From: Nemopilema nomurai
Taxonomy: Eukaryota; Cnidaria; Scyphozoa; Rhizostomeae; Rhizostomatidae
Direction of reading: 5' to 3'
Assembly: GCA_003864495.1 (NCBI GenBank)
Contig: ML133457.1
Location: 930,001-994,000, forward strand
DNA length: 64,000 nt
The notes beneath the pieces were generated by a model. That model had not been told where the DNA came from, did no database searches, and worked only from the letters and a program-made list of their open reading frames with translations. The position numbers and the translations under genes were made by a program. Shown here one piece after another: positions 25,901 to 38,101 of the stretch. Every line of letters begins with the position of its first letter. The first letter of the stretch is position 1.

Positions 25901-26678
25901 AAGGAAATACCTAGATTTCAAATATCACGCAAGAGTATGTTTGCGTGTTTTGCGGCAAACGCACTGACTTTTGTTTTCGATTCATTCGAAGTCCAATTTG
26001 ATTCAAATGTTGAACCGCATTCAGAACACAGTTTTCGTTAAGCAAACAACTACAGCCGTTATTCTCTCTGGCTTCGAGCGAACGAGAAATATCTTTGAAT
26101 TTGCAACTCCTTCCTTCTGAGAAATTCAATATAAGGTTGAAAGCAAGCGACGTTAGATTAAACACATATGGAAAATTGTTATACTTTTTCGCACTGGTAA
26201 GTCTCAAACATGGAACAGCACTAAGTATGTGGAGGTCGTTGCAAAGGGGACTATCGTCTGATATTGGATTCTAATAAACTAAATTGACTTGACCAATTGA
26301 TTCGTAGTTTCACTGCACCAGCAAATTCTATTGGACTGTAAAGGAAAGCTACATTTCTAGAATGGGTTAATTCGCAGTCTGACGGTCCAAACACTCAGAA
26401 ATTTTCGGTACAGACTAATTTCAACATGGAGATTCTATCTCTATGAACAATTTTTTGCCATATATGAAGATAAAAACTGCTCGAATCCGAGAATATGATT
26501 TTATTTTTTTAATATTACTTTAATTCTGCAAAACACGTTAGTCGCGAAACGAGGCTGGCAGTCTCACTCCAGTTCCGGGAGCGGGAAGCCATTTTTAAGG
26601 TTTGAATGCATAGACACTGTTGGCGGCTATAATTTAGTTGGATATTCCTTTGGAATTCATCGACTCTCACAAGTGACA
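22943..26678. other. Intergenic DNA between the orphan gene and NUP50
   Basis: This holds the orphan gene's presumed 3' UTR and the NUP50 promoter. A minus-strand open frame at about 25337-25553 ends at a good donor (GTGAGTGC) and has a possible acceptor, but lacks an ATG and any family match. Nothing else was identified. Confidence 0.45.
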
Positions 26679-29600
26679 ATGTCAAAAAGAACTGCAACAT
26701 ATCAGTTGACTGCTGAAAATTTTGACGATGAAGAGCCCCAGGAAGGGGGTACCACAGCAGTTTCGGTAGGTCATGCTGGCGGTGATGGAAATGGTGCTCG
26801 AATGGTAGCCTAGCTAGTCCTAGGGACAGTTGTATTAATCAGCTTTATCGTCACATATTCTGATAGATTCCAGAAATATTGTTATGTTTTGAAGAAGAAG
26901 TAGTTCAATATTTTGTTGACTTTTAAAAAAACTAAGATAGAAGCACATCATGACAGTTTAAAACGTGGGGCGTGTCTAAGGGTGTGTTCTTTGTATTTTT
27001 AGAACATGTGAAGAATTTCCGATATTTCTTCCAGAGCCTAAGGCAGGTTGAAAAACACTAAACTCAACTCCTGTCGTTTTCTCAAAGTGTTTGCACATAA
27101 AGCCTAATATTTGTGCCTGTATTTGTACCAAATTTTACATTTGCAAACTTCAGAGTTTGGTCTTTTTGTTCCAAGCTTGTGCACAAAGGTCTGGCCGTAA
27201 ACTACTCTAATCTGCACCCTGGTTTATAAAACACACTGAAGACATCCGAAGACTAAATTTAATTGGTTATACAGTGCTTGATAAAGAGAGTTAACCAGAT
27301 TCATACATCACCTTCTCATTTTAAGTAATCTGTTGTCTTGAAGTTATTGAAAGATTGTTTTCCTGATAATGCACCACTTTACAGGATGCTAAAAACTTTA
27401 TTTGTCATACAGACGAATAGTATTAAATCCCATTTTGCTGCACACCTTTCAGAAGCTTAACAGATTTGCCTGACGTTTTTGAGAATATTTACTGGGCACA
27501 GCATACAGGCCATGAGAAAACATGTCAAAAACATTGACTAAATCTTTGATATAGTGCTATTAATGTATGTAGCTGTCAATTCGTGGAAGAAGCAAAATTT
27601 GACTCCCTAAATAATGATAAATTGAAACACCAGCTAAGAAAATTCCTTAGTAAAGCTGCATATACTACTCAGGCTAAAGTTCTGACAAAGCATCAAGCAG
27701 AAACATAAGATTACATAAGTGATTGCTTTGGAATTGATGCGAAAGCTTGCAGTGCAACCTATTCCACAAGCAATATGTATCATTGGGAAGAGAAATATAC
27801 ACTTAGTGATCAAAACTATTGCACACATTCCAAGTCAAGCAACACTGTAGATATTGCAATTCTGCAGCTGTTTTAAGTAGTGTCTATTATGAACCAAATC
27901 TCTTTGTAGCTTGCCCACCAACTTTCATATGAAAATTTTACTGAAAATCTAGAACTGATAGTTTTACAAAAAAACTGTGGATATGATTTTTATTGCACAG
28001 CAAGAATAATGATTTTTATACAAAAAGAAAAATATAAAAAGGTATTGCTCTGGATAACTGCCTAGTGGGAGCAAGCTGTTTTTCTATGAAAGCCCATTTA
28101 ATCTATTTGTAAGTAATGGCAATTATTTTCAGCCATCTATTAGAAATTCAATTTTGATAGAGTTATATTCTAGACTAGAAAAGTCATGTAAACATAGTTC
28201 ACACAATATGCCATGTTGGCTTTTTTAAATTGTTAACCAGAGTTAGGTAATGTATTGTAGAGACAATCAAATTATAACCATTGAACTTTTTTGTTCAGGG
28301 CAAAGTATTCTCCAAAGCAGCTGAAGATGTGATGGCTAGAAGAGTGTAAGTCATCACTTTTTCATATATGGTAGTTTTGAACTTTCTCATTCAACAACTT
28401 TGATAGAAGTTCATTTATTGAAAATTCTGATCAAAAACTCCATAAAGAATATTATATTAAATATCAATTTAGGTTTCTTAATTCAGGCCTAGCCATAAGA
28501 ATATGAGTAGGCAGGCGATAAATGGCCCTCATTGGTGTCAGGTGGGCGATTTTTATTGGCTTAGGAAGGCTCTGTGGCAAATAGTAAACAGAAACCAAGG
28601 CGGGTGGTTTTTTTCAAATAATCATCCTGTTGGGCTATACAATTCTCTCAGTGCAGCATCTTAAAACTGTGTTCTCAGTCTTCTCTAACATATGTTAAGT
28701 ATGAATGCAAATATCTAGATCTCAAATCTCATAGATGTGTATCTTAGAATAAGCTTTATCGCATGCTTCTAAATCCTTTCTATGCATTTGGTAACATGAA
28801 CATAATGAGGATAACATGAAGGAGGCTGCTACATGACATTCTTCACAAGTCTATTTCTTAACAATATCATCCACAGTTACCCCTATTCAATTGATTTTGT
28901 TTTTTGTTATCTACCAGACTTTATGTATGTTGGTTGATGCAAGATCCTCTTGGATTTGGCTTTTTTAAGTAGAAACCACAATCTATGTATGTAAACATAT
29001 CTTTTCTTAGAATCAAGAAGGCCAAGAGAAGAATTGACCAAGTTGAGGTATTTGGTTAGACAATCTTGTATCCTTTTGAATTATGTTTGCTTTTTCTTGT
29101 AGATGAATGCAGTTTAAAGAATTACATATGTAGTTGACTCTAGTTGACACTTGACTCTTTGGGAATTTGTGACTGACTCTAGGAACTGTATTTAGATATT
29201 CCTTTTTTATTTTTTAAGGAAAAGTTTATTCTTTTTGGTAAACTGTTGTATGAAGATATTAATAACTTTGATGCTTTGAAGTACTAAAAGTTTTTGTTAG
29301 TGTTTCAAGACTCAATATTTTTAACCTCCATTGCTTTTATTGCTCAATTTCTAGAGTCCCCTTTATACAATGGTCCTCATATCCAGGCTGTTCAAACATC
29401 AAATATCAATTTTTACCTTAGGCTCAATCACAAAATCCATTCAGTGTGTTTTCAAGTTTAAAAGGCTCCAATATGCCACAGGCAGCTTCTTCAGATGAAA
29501 CAAGCAGTACTTCTTCAAGTAAACAATCTCCCCATGCCCTCACAGTTTCTTTTGGGAAGGACATTTCAGTTTTAAGTGGTACATCCTTTCAGAAAGAGAC

Positions 29601-32014
29601 ATCTGATTCTGCTAAACCCAGTTTTAACTTATTTGGAAATACACTGAAGCAAACTGAAAGCCTCTTTGGTAGTGCTATAATACAGCCAGTTATTCCAAAA
29701 GCAAATGGCTCTCAACTCTCTGATGGCAACGAGAAGCAAGATTCAAATTCTAAAGCTGGCCAGATGTATGCTGAGCAAATCACCTCATTAAACATTAGCT
29801 TTCTTAGCTGGATAAAGAAACATATAGATGCAAACCCACTCATTGACTTAACACCAGTTTTCACAGACTATACAAATCATATGGTTGATATTGAGAAAAA
29901 ATATGGAAAGTCAGTCGAAGAATCAAACACAGACAAATCAAACCATGACAGCCCACTAAAGTCAGCACCAATACAGAAAACTCCTGAGATAATGCCTGTT
30001 TTCTCAAAGATTGCAGAAAGCACAACAGAAAAGCCAGCTTTTGTGTCTTTTTTCCAAGCAAATAAAGAAACAACTTTCACAGGTAATCACTTCCTTCTGT
30101 TGATGCTCTTTTGATACTTATACCGTAGAAGCTCTATTAAGCCCCAGGGGGCTTATTTAATTTTTGAAGCCCTAGAGGGGGCTTAATAGGGAGGGGGTTT
30201 ATTGAAGAGGGGGCTTATTGAAGAGGGGGTGGGGGTTATTTCAAGAATCAATATCAAGGATACAAAAATGATTTTATTTTCCTGTACTTTTTTTAATTAT
30301 ATCTAAAAACTAAAACGTATAACAAAATAGTGGCTGAAATCTAATTGTTTAATCATGGAATTTAAGTTTAATGTTTATGTTAATCATGTTAATCATGTCT
30401 ATGATGATTTCCTCCTCTCCATCTGAATCAATCAGCAACACTTCCTGCAAAACATCATAATCTGGTATTGCTTCAAAAGGATCAATATCACTTTCCTCTA
30501 GGCCTTGAAGACGAGCTAGTAAATCTAGATTACATGAGCCATTTTTATTGCACATGATTTGATCGCCTTGAGACTCGAGTGCCCCATTCAAAGGACAAAC
30601 TTTACTCTGTAGTCTTTCTTGTATGAAAATGTGGGGGTTGGGGGGGCTTAATAGAGCTTTTAAGGTATAGCAATCTGAGGTTTACATGGCCATCTTTCCT
30701 AGTTTTTGCGGCCACTCACCATTTATTTGAATTAAAGAGTATAACTAGGATTTATTCTACACATGCCAATCAGCATCATTTAAAAATCTCACTCTTAATA
30801 AAAGTTACTTCGACATTACATTTTAGTTTAATCTAAATAATGCTGCTGGAATTGTACAATTTATGCTTGAGATTTTCTTTCTGAGAAAAATCTTGTCTAG
30901 AGGGCCAGATGTTTGAAAATCTCAAAACGAAACAACGAAACAATTTTATTCCTCTTCATATATCCATTTTTATTTTTGCATGATTTTTTATACAGCTCCA
31001 GAGGTGGTGAATGTTGTTGATGAAGCTCATGCAGAAGAGGATGCTGTGGAAAAGAATGAACACAAAACGTAAGTAACTTCTGAGTTGCTTGGTTTTTGAT
31101 AAGGTATTGAGAGAATTGGTGGGACGTGTATGTCTAAAATATACTGGTAACAGGTTCACAGAATAGAAGAATATTGAATTTTAAAGACAAAATCATCAAG
31201 TACAATTTTCTGAAAAGAAAACTTTTCCAGACAAGTTGGCCCTGCTCAAAAAATCTCCTTGTTAGGAGTGAAGCCTTGAAATTTGGTTATGTTGAAGGTC
31301 ATAAAGGAAGGGTTGTGCCTTTGAGCAAATAGGCATCTATGTAAGATCTACATAGGGTAGGCAGGGGTTAATAGAAATTCACTGGGGAGCCAATTTGAAT
31401 TTAAAATCTCCACTTTTTGCAAACATGAAAGGGCTTATTTGCTATTTTCGAAACATTTCAGGCTCAATTTGTTGTTTTCTTCTTCATTTAACAAACATTC
31501 TGTGCCTTTGTTGTTATAAATCAATGGAATAATAAATAAAGAAATCACTAAGTCATAATAATTGGTTAATCAATTGTTAATTCAATCAGTTTTCTACATT
31601 TTGTTATCCTGGACCTTTTTTTAAATTCTTCTCTACTTATTCAACAGAGTAACTGAAGAAGATGCTTTTTATACAACAAGGTGTAAGCTATTTTTCAAAA
31701 AAGGCACAGAATGGAAAGAGCTTGGAGTTGGCATGTTATACTTAAAGCCCTTAGACAACAAAATACAGCTTCTTGTTAGAATGGAAACTGCAGGTGGAAA
31801 AGTTCTATTAAATGTTTCAGTTGGTGGAGATATACCAGCAGGCAGGGTTGGAAAGAACAATGTTTCCATTGTTTCTGTTCCAAACCCTCCAGTTTTCACA
31901 AAGGAAGCAGATGGTGACAACACAAAACCTTTAAATTACTTGATAAGAGTCAAAGATGGCATTGAAGCTGACAATCTCTTGAAGCATATCAAAGAAGAAA
32001 ATAAGCAAACATGA
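26679..32014 (+). CDS. NUP50: Nucleoporin NUP50 (RanBP1-like domain), six exons
   Basis: NUP50 is a mobile nuclear-basket nucleoporin that binds importin-alpha/beta and Ran and helps cargo release. Exons 26679-26765, 28299-28345, 29011-29047, 29422-30082, 30996-31068 and 31648-32014 join without frame loss to 423 codons (human about 468). The start MSKRTATYQLTAENFDDEE matches the N-terminal importin-alpha-binding segment, followed by RVIKKAKRR in the family position. Exon 4 has a few FG motifs (NLFGN, SLFGS) and the conserved helix WIKKHIDANPLIDLTPVF. The last exon encodes the C-terminal Ran-binding domain, starting EEDAFYTTRCKLFFKKG and including GVGMLYLKP, RVGKNNVSIVSVPNPP and LIRVKDG. The fourth intron after 30082 hosts a DNA transposon. 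Its 3' end faces the coiled-coil gene. Confidence 0.95.
30123..30665. mobile_element. Non-autonomous pogo/Tigger-like DNA transposon
   Basis: Terminal inverted repeats face each other: left CCGTAGAAGCTCTATTAAG from 30123, and right, read on the minus strand from 30665, CCTTAAAAGCTCTATTAAG. Both continue into CCCC. A TA dinucleotide flanks each end (30121-30122 and 30666-30667), the target duplication of Tc1/mariner/pogo elements. G-rich subterminal stretches contain shorter copies of GGGGGCTTAATAG and GGGGGCTTATT. The element is about 543 bp, too short for an autonomous element, and lies wholly within a NUP50 intron. The pogo/Tigger call rests on the TIR style and TA duplication, so the superfamily is less certain than the element itself. 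Confidence 0.8.
30349..30591 (-). pseudogene. Possible transposase C-terminal remnant inside the transposon
   Basis: A minus-strand frame of about 80 codons lies inside the element. It reads LNGALESQGDQIMCNK and then an acidic tail ending DSDGEEEIIIDM. It has no ATG at its start and no catalytic DDE residues. Acidic, low-complexity C-termini are usual in pogo/Tigger transposases, so this may be the last exon part left after internal deletion. I cannot exclude chance. Confidence 0.4.
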
Positions 32015-33488
32015 TTGTTTGATCAAGATATTTCATATAACATCAAAGCTGAGTCAGTTTAAATGGAAACTCAATATGTTGCTTGAAAAGGGTTTCTTTG
32101 GCAGCCAATTCACTTAGAAATAGTGGTCAAGTATTGATCATTTTAAACATTCTCTGAGTTAAAGCAACTTGTTGTTTTTTCACTATTCATAGTAGATGTT
32201 TACCTATTTGAATCAACGTGTCCTGCTTTGTACAGTCAAAAGAAGAAGGAAGCAGGATTTAATGGGACAGTTTCATATGATTTTTTGCTCTTATCGTGTC
32301 ACTAGATTTTATTCTTCTTCAAAAGAATTAATATTCGCATCTTACATTTTAGTTAACGATTTCAATTAGTTCAAGTAAGTGTTTTCAGGTGATGTTGATT
32401 CTAAAATTGTTTATTTGATCTTTTTATGAAAGAGTTTTTTTCTGTTGCACAGTCTTATTTTTGAAACTCTTTGTTTGCTTCAATAACTTTATAAAAGAAA
32501 AGAAAGTTTAGAACAACTGACTTCTGTCTTGAACATATTTGTTGCTGCTGAACATTTTTATTTGAATAATATAGAATTTATACATGTCTCAATGAACAGA
32601 GAAATGTAACAAGGACAAAATAGAGTAAAACAAAGTGACATAGCTTAAAGGAGCAATCACTACTCCCAATTGTGTTTCGCTCTTCTGCTTTTTAAAAAAA
32701 ATGCACTTTACATCGAATGACATTTGCTAAAAATAAAATGCTTAAATCTAATAAAAATTGCAAACAAGCACCTAGAAAACTACAGCAATTTACTACATAA
32801 ATACATTTCATTAATGAATTGAAATTGATATTTAACAAAATTACATAAACCCTAAACTGCCAAGTGGTAAGAAGATAAACGGTGTTGAAATTCATTCTGA
32901 GATGATAAGGTAATTGTTTACGGATTTCTATCTACACATTTTTCAAAAAGCAAATAAATTCGGTTTTTAATTTGGTGTGAACATTAAAATATTTCACTAT
33001 CATCTGATCCTGCTTAAATATCAATATCTATATTCAACTGCCTTACCAGCTGGTTAAAAAACTACATAGAATAAAATTTGTATATTCATTATGTGATGTG
33101 CAATGTTGAGGACATCTTAGGTTGGCAAGGAAGCAAAATAATTATAAAAAGGCTTGGATATCCAACAATGTCATATTCTTTGTGCTATGCATAAAATCTG
33201 AGTTATCAAAATTTTGTAGCATACAAAAAAAACGGTGCACCAAGGAGATAAACATTGGTGTTATTCTATTAACTAAAGATATTAACATGAAGGATTTTCT
33301 GAAATTGTTCTTCTTTATGCAGTAAAACTAGATGAACTATTATTTAAATTTCCTTAATGGTTATTTGTGACTATTGTAATATTCTGCAAGGAATGCTGAC
33401 ATTGACAGTTACATAAAAAAACTAGGCATTCAGTGCCTAGTTACTGTCTATTTCAGTTTGGCATGGATATCATTTTAATTGACAAAAA
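32015..33488. other. Convergent 3' region between NUP50 and the coiled-coil gene
   Basis: This AT-rich interval should contain both 3' UTRs. No ORF with family resemblance, RNA gene or repeat was seen. Confidence 0.5.
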
Positions 33489-35102
33489 TCAAGTAGCACC
33501 ACCTTTCATCCATGGTCGCTTGTGCTCTGATAAAAACTCTAATAAATCATTTCTTTCCTCCACTGAAACTTTTCCTGGCATAACTTCATTATTTTCCTGC
33601 AAGCAGTTTTCTTCATTTTCTGGATTATCACACCCTTGTGGGTCTGGTCTTTCCTTTATCACAATTTTAGAACCTGTTTCCTTTAGCAATTCCTTCTTGG
33701 TACTTATTTTATGTTTTGCATGTTGAATGGTTTGGGCTGACAACTTGCAGTTTAATTTTTCAACCTTTTTCAGAGTCTTTGATTTTGCTTCAATCACTTT
33801 TGCATTTCTAAAGTCATGATGATGTGTACTTTCTTGAGATGAAACTATAGGCTTTAGTTTCCTTTTTTGGTAAGTATCCTTCTGAGCCCCTGGTTTCTTC
33901 CTAGAAATGGTCTCTTTCTCAGCAGGCTCATATTTTCCATCAATTGTTTTACTTGTATTGCCAGAGAATGTTTCAAAAACTGTATATCCTTCTGGGCATT
34001 TGTCTTTGGTATTAGTAGACTTAGAATCTTCAAGTGTGGTGACAGGGCAAACTTTTCTTTTCAAAGCATTTCTTATTTTTCTTTCTTCTTGTTTCTTTGC
34101 CTGCATCCACTCATCAAATTTCTCAGAAGCTTTTTGTTGCTGGCAAACTTTCTCGATTTCTTTGATCTTTTGTTCCCTTTTCTCTTCCCTTTTTACAACT
34201 CGCTCCATCAATTTTCTCTTACGAAGCTCCTTCTTCTTTCTTTTTAACCATTGTAGAAGGGAATGGTCACTTGAGTCATCCCAAAAGTTTTGCACTGGGG
34301 TTCTTTTTTCCACTTGTTCACCCTTCTTTCCTTTTGAAACCCCTTCTTCCTTGTTCAGCTTTGTTGATAAGCCAGTGGAGTTCCCTATCATTCCTCTATC
34401 CTTTTTATTAGACTTCTTCTTTTTTGTTCGTTTACACTTTCCCATATCACGTTCATTCTTTGCTACTCTTTCTGTTTTCATCTTGGAAAACAAACTGTTC
34501 AGCTGTGGTAGGTCGGTCAATTTCACCGATACTAGCCTACAGTTACACCTGTTGCAGCTCTGAACGGAATCCGGTTGCTGCTTATGCAATGACTCCCTTG
34601 AGCATTGACAATTTCCTTCTCTTTCTAAGTCCCTAAAAGGTGCAGCAACGACATTTTCCATATCGATCTCTTCACAGTCAGAGTCGAAATCTTCTGAATA
34701 CTCCGGTATGTCTGGTAGGTCGAATACAACTCTTTTTGATTTAACATCGCTGTGTTTCTCTTGCTGATTGTTTTTCTCGCCTAGATCTTCGGTCAGTGAG
34801 CATGTTGGGTCTGCATCACATACGTTATCATTTTGGGAACACAACTCAAACGGTTTTTCAACTTCAATTTTGCTTTCAACAGCAATGTAATCAGCTGCCT
34901 CTAATTCACTGACACAATTTTCCACCTGTATCGTATTGTCCACAATCGATTCGACATTTTTAGGCACATCTTCTTCGTCTTCAGCGTGCTGGTTAATAAA
35001 ATCGATGTCCTTTTCAAAATCTCCAAAGTCAAATTTGCGTGAATAAGCAACCGTATCATCAGAAATTATTTCGCTCAACAAGCCAAGCTGTTCTACCTCC
35101 AT
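33489..35102 (-). CDS. Large coiled-coil protein with W-x-KK modules, intronless; family uncertain
   Basis: A single 537-codon exon from the ATG at 35102; the frame is open a further 29 codons to a stop at 35190-35192, but without an ATG. The N-terminus has MEVEQLGLLSEIISDD and an acidic FGDFEKDIDFINQH. The middle has EYSEDFDSDCEEIDM and a CxxC-like cluster (CNRCNC). The centre is a very basic coiled coil (LLQWLKRKKKELRKRK; FDEWMQAKKQEERKIR), and the end is FLSEHKRPWMKGGAT. Repeated tryptophan-plus-basic-helix modules resemble those of cilium or microtubule proteins such as CCDC181, CCDC34 or MAP9, but I cannot assign one. It is divergent from RFESD with 541 bases between start codons. The plus-strand frames across it at 33867-34563 are shadows of its basic, Lys/Glu-rich codons. 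Confidence 0.7.
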   Translation of the reverse strand: MEVEQLGLLSEIISDDTVAYSRKFDFGDFEKDIDFINQHAEDEEDVPKNVESIVDNTIQVENCVSELEAADYIAVESKIEVEKPFELCSQNDNVCDADPTCSLTEDLGEKNNQQEKHSDVKSKRVVFDLPDIPEYSEDFDSDCEEIDMENVVAAPFRDLEREGNCQCSRESLHKQQPDSVQSCNRCNCRLVSVKLTDLPQLNSLFSKMKTERVAKNERDMGKCKRTKKKKSNKKDRGMIGNSTGLSTKLNKEEGVSKGKKGEQVEKRTPVQNFWDDSSDHSLLQWLKRKKKELRKRKLMERVVKREEKREQKIKEIEKVCQQQKASEKFDEWMQAKKQEERKIRNALKRKVCPVTTLEDSKSTNTKDKCPEGYTVFETFSGNTSKTIDGKYEPAEKETISRKKPGAQKDTYQKRKLKPIVSSQESTHHHDFRNAKVIEAKSKTLKKVEKLNCKLSAQTIQHAKHKISTKKELLKETGSKIVIKERPDPQGCDNPENEENCLQENNEVMPGKVSVEERNDLLEFLSEHKRPWMKGGAT

Positions 35103-35643
35103 ATTATCACATTTTCTTTCGATCCCACCCACTTGTTTTTGTTGCGTTAGGTCTCCTTCGGCATTTGGTTGTTGTTGTTGTTGCACAGTTTAATAGGTGT
35201 TGCCATGATGATTGTTTCCATGGTTACATATAAGCTGCAGGTTTTTTGTCTCAGAACTAAGTCAAGGAACTTCTAAATTTTGTTATTATATTTCAAAAGT
35301 TTTCTTCGCCCCGACCAGTTGTTAAGCACAATTACTAATAGAATACATTGCATGTAAACAATTTTCAGCGATAAACTCCCATTGCCCGCGTCTTTGGTTG
35401 GTAGGGTGACGTCATCAAAGCCAGGATTGAAGTCGCTTGGAAGGAGCAAATGAAGTGGCTGCTCAACTGTATAATATAAACAGAAGCGGGAAACGAAAGA
35501 ACTTTACGCCATCTTGAAACTTCGTTATTGAATGCTTTAATTTTAGGATCGGCTGCTACCATTTGAACTCCGCATCTATAACAAGAATGGCGGGCCGATT
35601 CTGGTAGCATGTCTTAACAGTTAGCCAACATAGATGGCTGACG
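35103..35643. promoter_or_regulatory. Head-to-head promoter of the coiled-coil gene and RFESD, with CRE
   Basis: Only 541 bases separate the two start codons. A perfect cAMP-response-element palindrome, TGACGTCA, is at 35407-35414, roughly central. No TATA box is evident in a clear position. Bidirectional use is inferred. Confidence 0.5.
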
Positions 35644-36692
35644 ATGGAGACAACTAGGAGAGCAGTAAAGATTGCATACGAAGAGCTGACAAAAGGAAAT
35701 CAGGTTAATACAAAAAACAACTACATCGAACAAGGAGCTAGCAAACCTTCCCTGAGCCCTGAGAACAGAGAAGATGTTTACTACTTTCGAGTTCAAGGAG
35801 CCAATTTTAATGGTACGTTCAAAATATCCCCAAAGATAGTAGGCTAATTACCGCTCAGAATTTGTTTACAATGTTTTACTGAAATTGATATTCAAGTGCC
35901 TATGAGAAAAGTGTATTTGTTTTCGCACAAAGAGTTGGGGCACTCATGTGACATGAAGGTGATGATATTTTACCTAAAGTAATATTCCTGATACTAGCTT
36001 TTGAATTTGTTATGGCTTCCATTACGCACAGATTTGCATGATTTCCGGGACGGCAATAAATCTGAGAAGAAGATGACAAAGGTTTCAACTTTTGAACGCG
36101 ACAGAAAGAGCGGTCAAGTGGTTCACCTTAATAAAAAGGAGATTGCCTTATTCCGTTATGGAGAAAAGGCTTTTGCAATTGATGAGAAATGTCCACATGT
36201 AGGTAGGTGATTATAACCAGCATCTGTATAAAGATCTTCTGTGGAAGGCTTCGAAGTTTCCTTGCAGGTTAAATATTTTGAAGCTTAAATCAATACTTGC
36301 ATTCTTAGTAAGATTGCCACACAAAGCCTATCATATGGCATTTGTTAAAAAAAATTACCACTTTGTTCTCATAAATTTTAAAAACACAGATATATAAGTT
36401 AATTTATATAATTATAAAATATGTGTAAAATATAATATATGAATCATGCCTGTTTCTCTAAGGTGGACCACTGCATCTGGGAGACATTGAAACCATCAGT
36501 GAAGCCAACATTTTATGTATTGTGTGTCCATGGCATCGTTGGAAAATTGAACTTGGCACTGGTAAATTGAAGATTCCACAGCGCAGTAGAGAAACAAAGG
36601 TATACCCAGTAAAAGTGGTAAATAATGGCGAATTGTATATTGGTTTCAATGAGTTTGCCCCAGTATTTTTTGAAGGTAGCGAAGAGTTTTAG
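35644..36692 (+). CDS. RFESD: Rieske Fe-S domain-containing protein (RFESD), three exons
   Basis: Exons 35644-35812, 36032-36202 and 36463-36692 join in phase to 189 residues. The protein has a soluble Rieske [2Fe-2S] domain: the first ligand pair is in CPHVGGPLHLGD, split by the second intron, and the second pair in CIVCPWHRWKIELGTG. Cys-x-His and Cys-x-x-His are complete, so a cluster should bind. GGPLHLGDIE and IVCPWH match vertebrate RFESD, a protein of unknown partner reaction. A 60-residue N-terminal extension precedes the Rieske fold; no oxygenase catalytic domain follows. The start is the first ATG in frame with exon 1. Transcription runs towards CKAP5. Confidence 0.9.
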
Positions 36693-38101
36693 TGCATTTG
36701 TATATAGTTGGATGTCTACTCCCCATGATTTTATCAGTGCCCATAATGTTAAATCTTGTTGGCATGTGATATGTTTGTATCTGATAATGTACATATTCAA
36801 ATACATTTTAAAATCTAGCTTTTATAATAATCTTTATCCCACTTAACCCACTTTTATTCAGACTTTGCAAGAAAGTATAAAACCACTCAACTTAATTTTG
36901 CTGTTGGGGGCAAAAATAATTCTTAAAGAAACTTGGAATCCCCTGTTTCAAGAGCTACATTTGCCAAAAGGCGTCTCCCCTGATTAACAAACTTGAGTAT
37001 GCTAAAGGTTCAAATTAAAAAAATATCTCAAAATTTTGTTTTGAAATTCCAGTTCTTAAGTAGGAAATTGGAGACCTTTGATAGAGACCTTCTGTTATTT
37101 GAACTTTTGTTCCCACTTTCTGTTCTGTTCTGTTCTTGTTGTTATTTCAACTTATCAGCAAATATCTAATCCTTTTAAATTATGTATATAGTTTGTGACA
37201 TTAATATTCAACATTGTTTTTGACTAGAAGTTCATATTGTAAACTTGTAATATTTGTAGATAGCCAGTGTCCAGTTGAAAATTACTAGCTGTAACATATA
37301 ATTCTTAACCCCTCCAACAAACAAGTCTTGTCATTAAGATGGAGTGTGTCAAGCGTTCAGATTTCAATTAAATCATTGTTTGTAGTACCTTCAATACAGA
37401 CAAACATTTTTGTTTGTTCTGTTAGAAATTTATGCAGTTAAATAATTTATGGCAAAGAGCACAACAAAACTGTCATTTATAACTGCTCATTACCCATATT
37501 ATGATGTTGTTTTCTTAATCAAAGATTAGTTTGTTAAGGAAAAGAACAATTTGAAATGGCTTCTACTGTCACTTCTTTGATGCAAAACCTGCTTCATCAT
37601 TACATTCTCTGAAATGCATTACATTCTCCGAAACATTTTAACTAATGCATCTTACAATAGCAATTGAGCTTTCACTCATCTTTACAAAAGCACATCTTTT
37701 AGCAGACCTTGTCAAAATATGGTCACCTCCATTTAAATAAATCTTATGCACCTGGTCCTAAATACAAATTTTCATTGCTAAAAATCTTATCCTTAAGAGG
37801 GCAGGAAAGCATAATGAAAAATGTCTGTTTGAAAAAAAATAAATCAGTTTTTCAAAAGTACATAATTACAGCAACTATTGACAAAATTTCCAAACAGCTA
37901 CCTGCAAGTAGCAATGGCACTTCTAAGGTTTAGAACAACCATTACATTCTGAAGCAATTATTTTTTGCACATTGTATGTGTACCTTTTCTTGCTGCATTG
38001 AAATAGAACAATTCTAGAAGGGGAACAGTTGGTACTTCAATCCAAAACTGTTCATCCTCTGCAGCTAAAGCAGGCCATTTATTTGAAGGTTGTCCAAGTC
38101 A
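36693..38101. other. Convergent 3' region between RFESD and CKAP5
   Basis: AT-rich DNA expected to hold both 3' UTRs. It contains only short frames without family resemblance. Confidence 0.5.

Noticed and set aside
33867..34563. Two long plus-strand frames (126 and 218 codons) rich in Phe/Ser/Leu
   Set aside because: They are exact antisense shadows of the Lys/Glu-rich coding exon of the minus-strand coiled-coil gene and lack independent signals.
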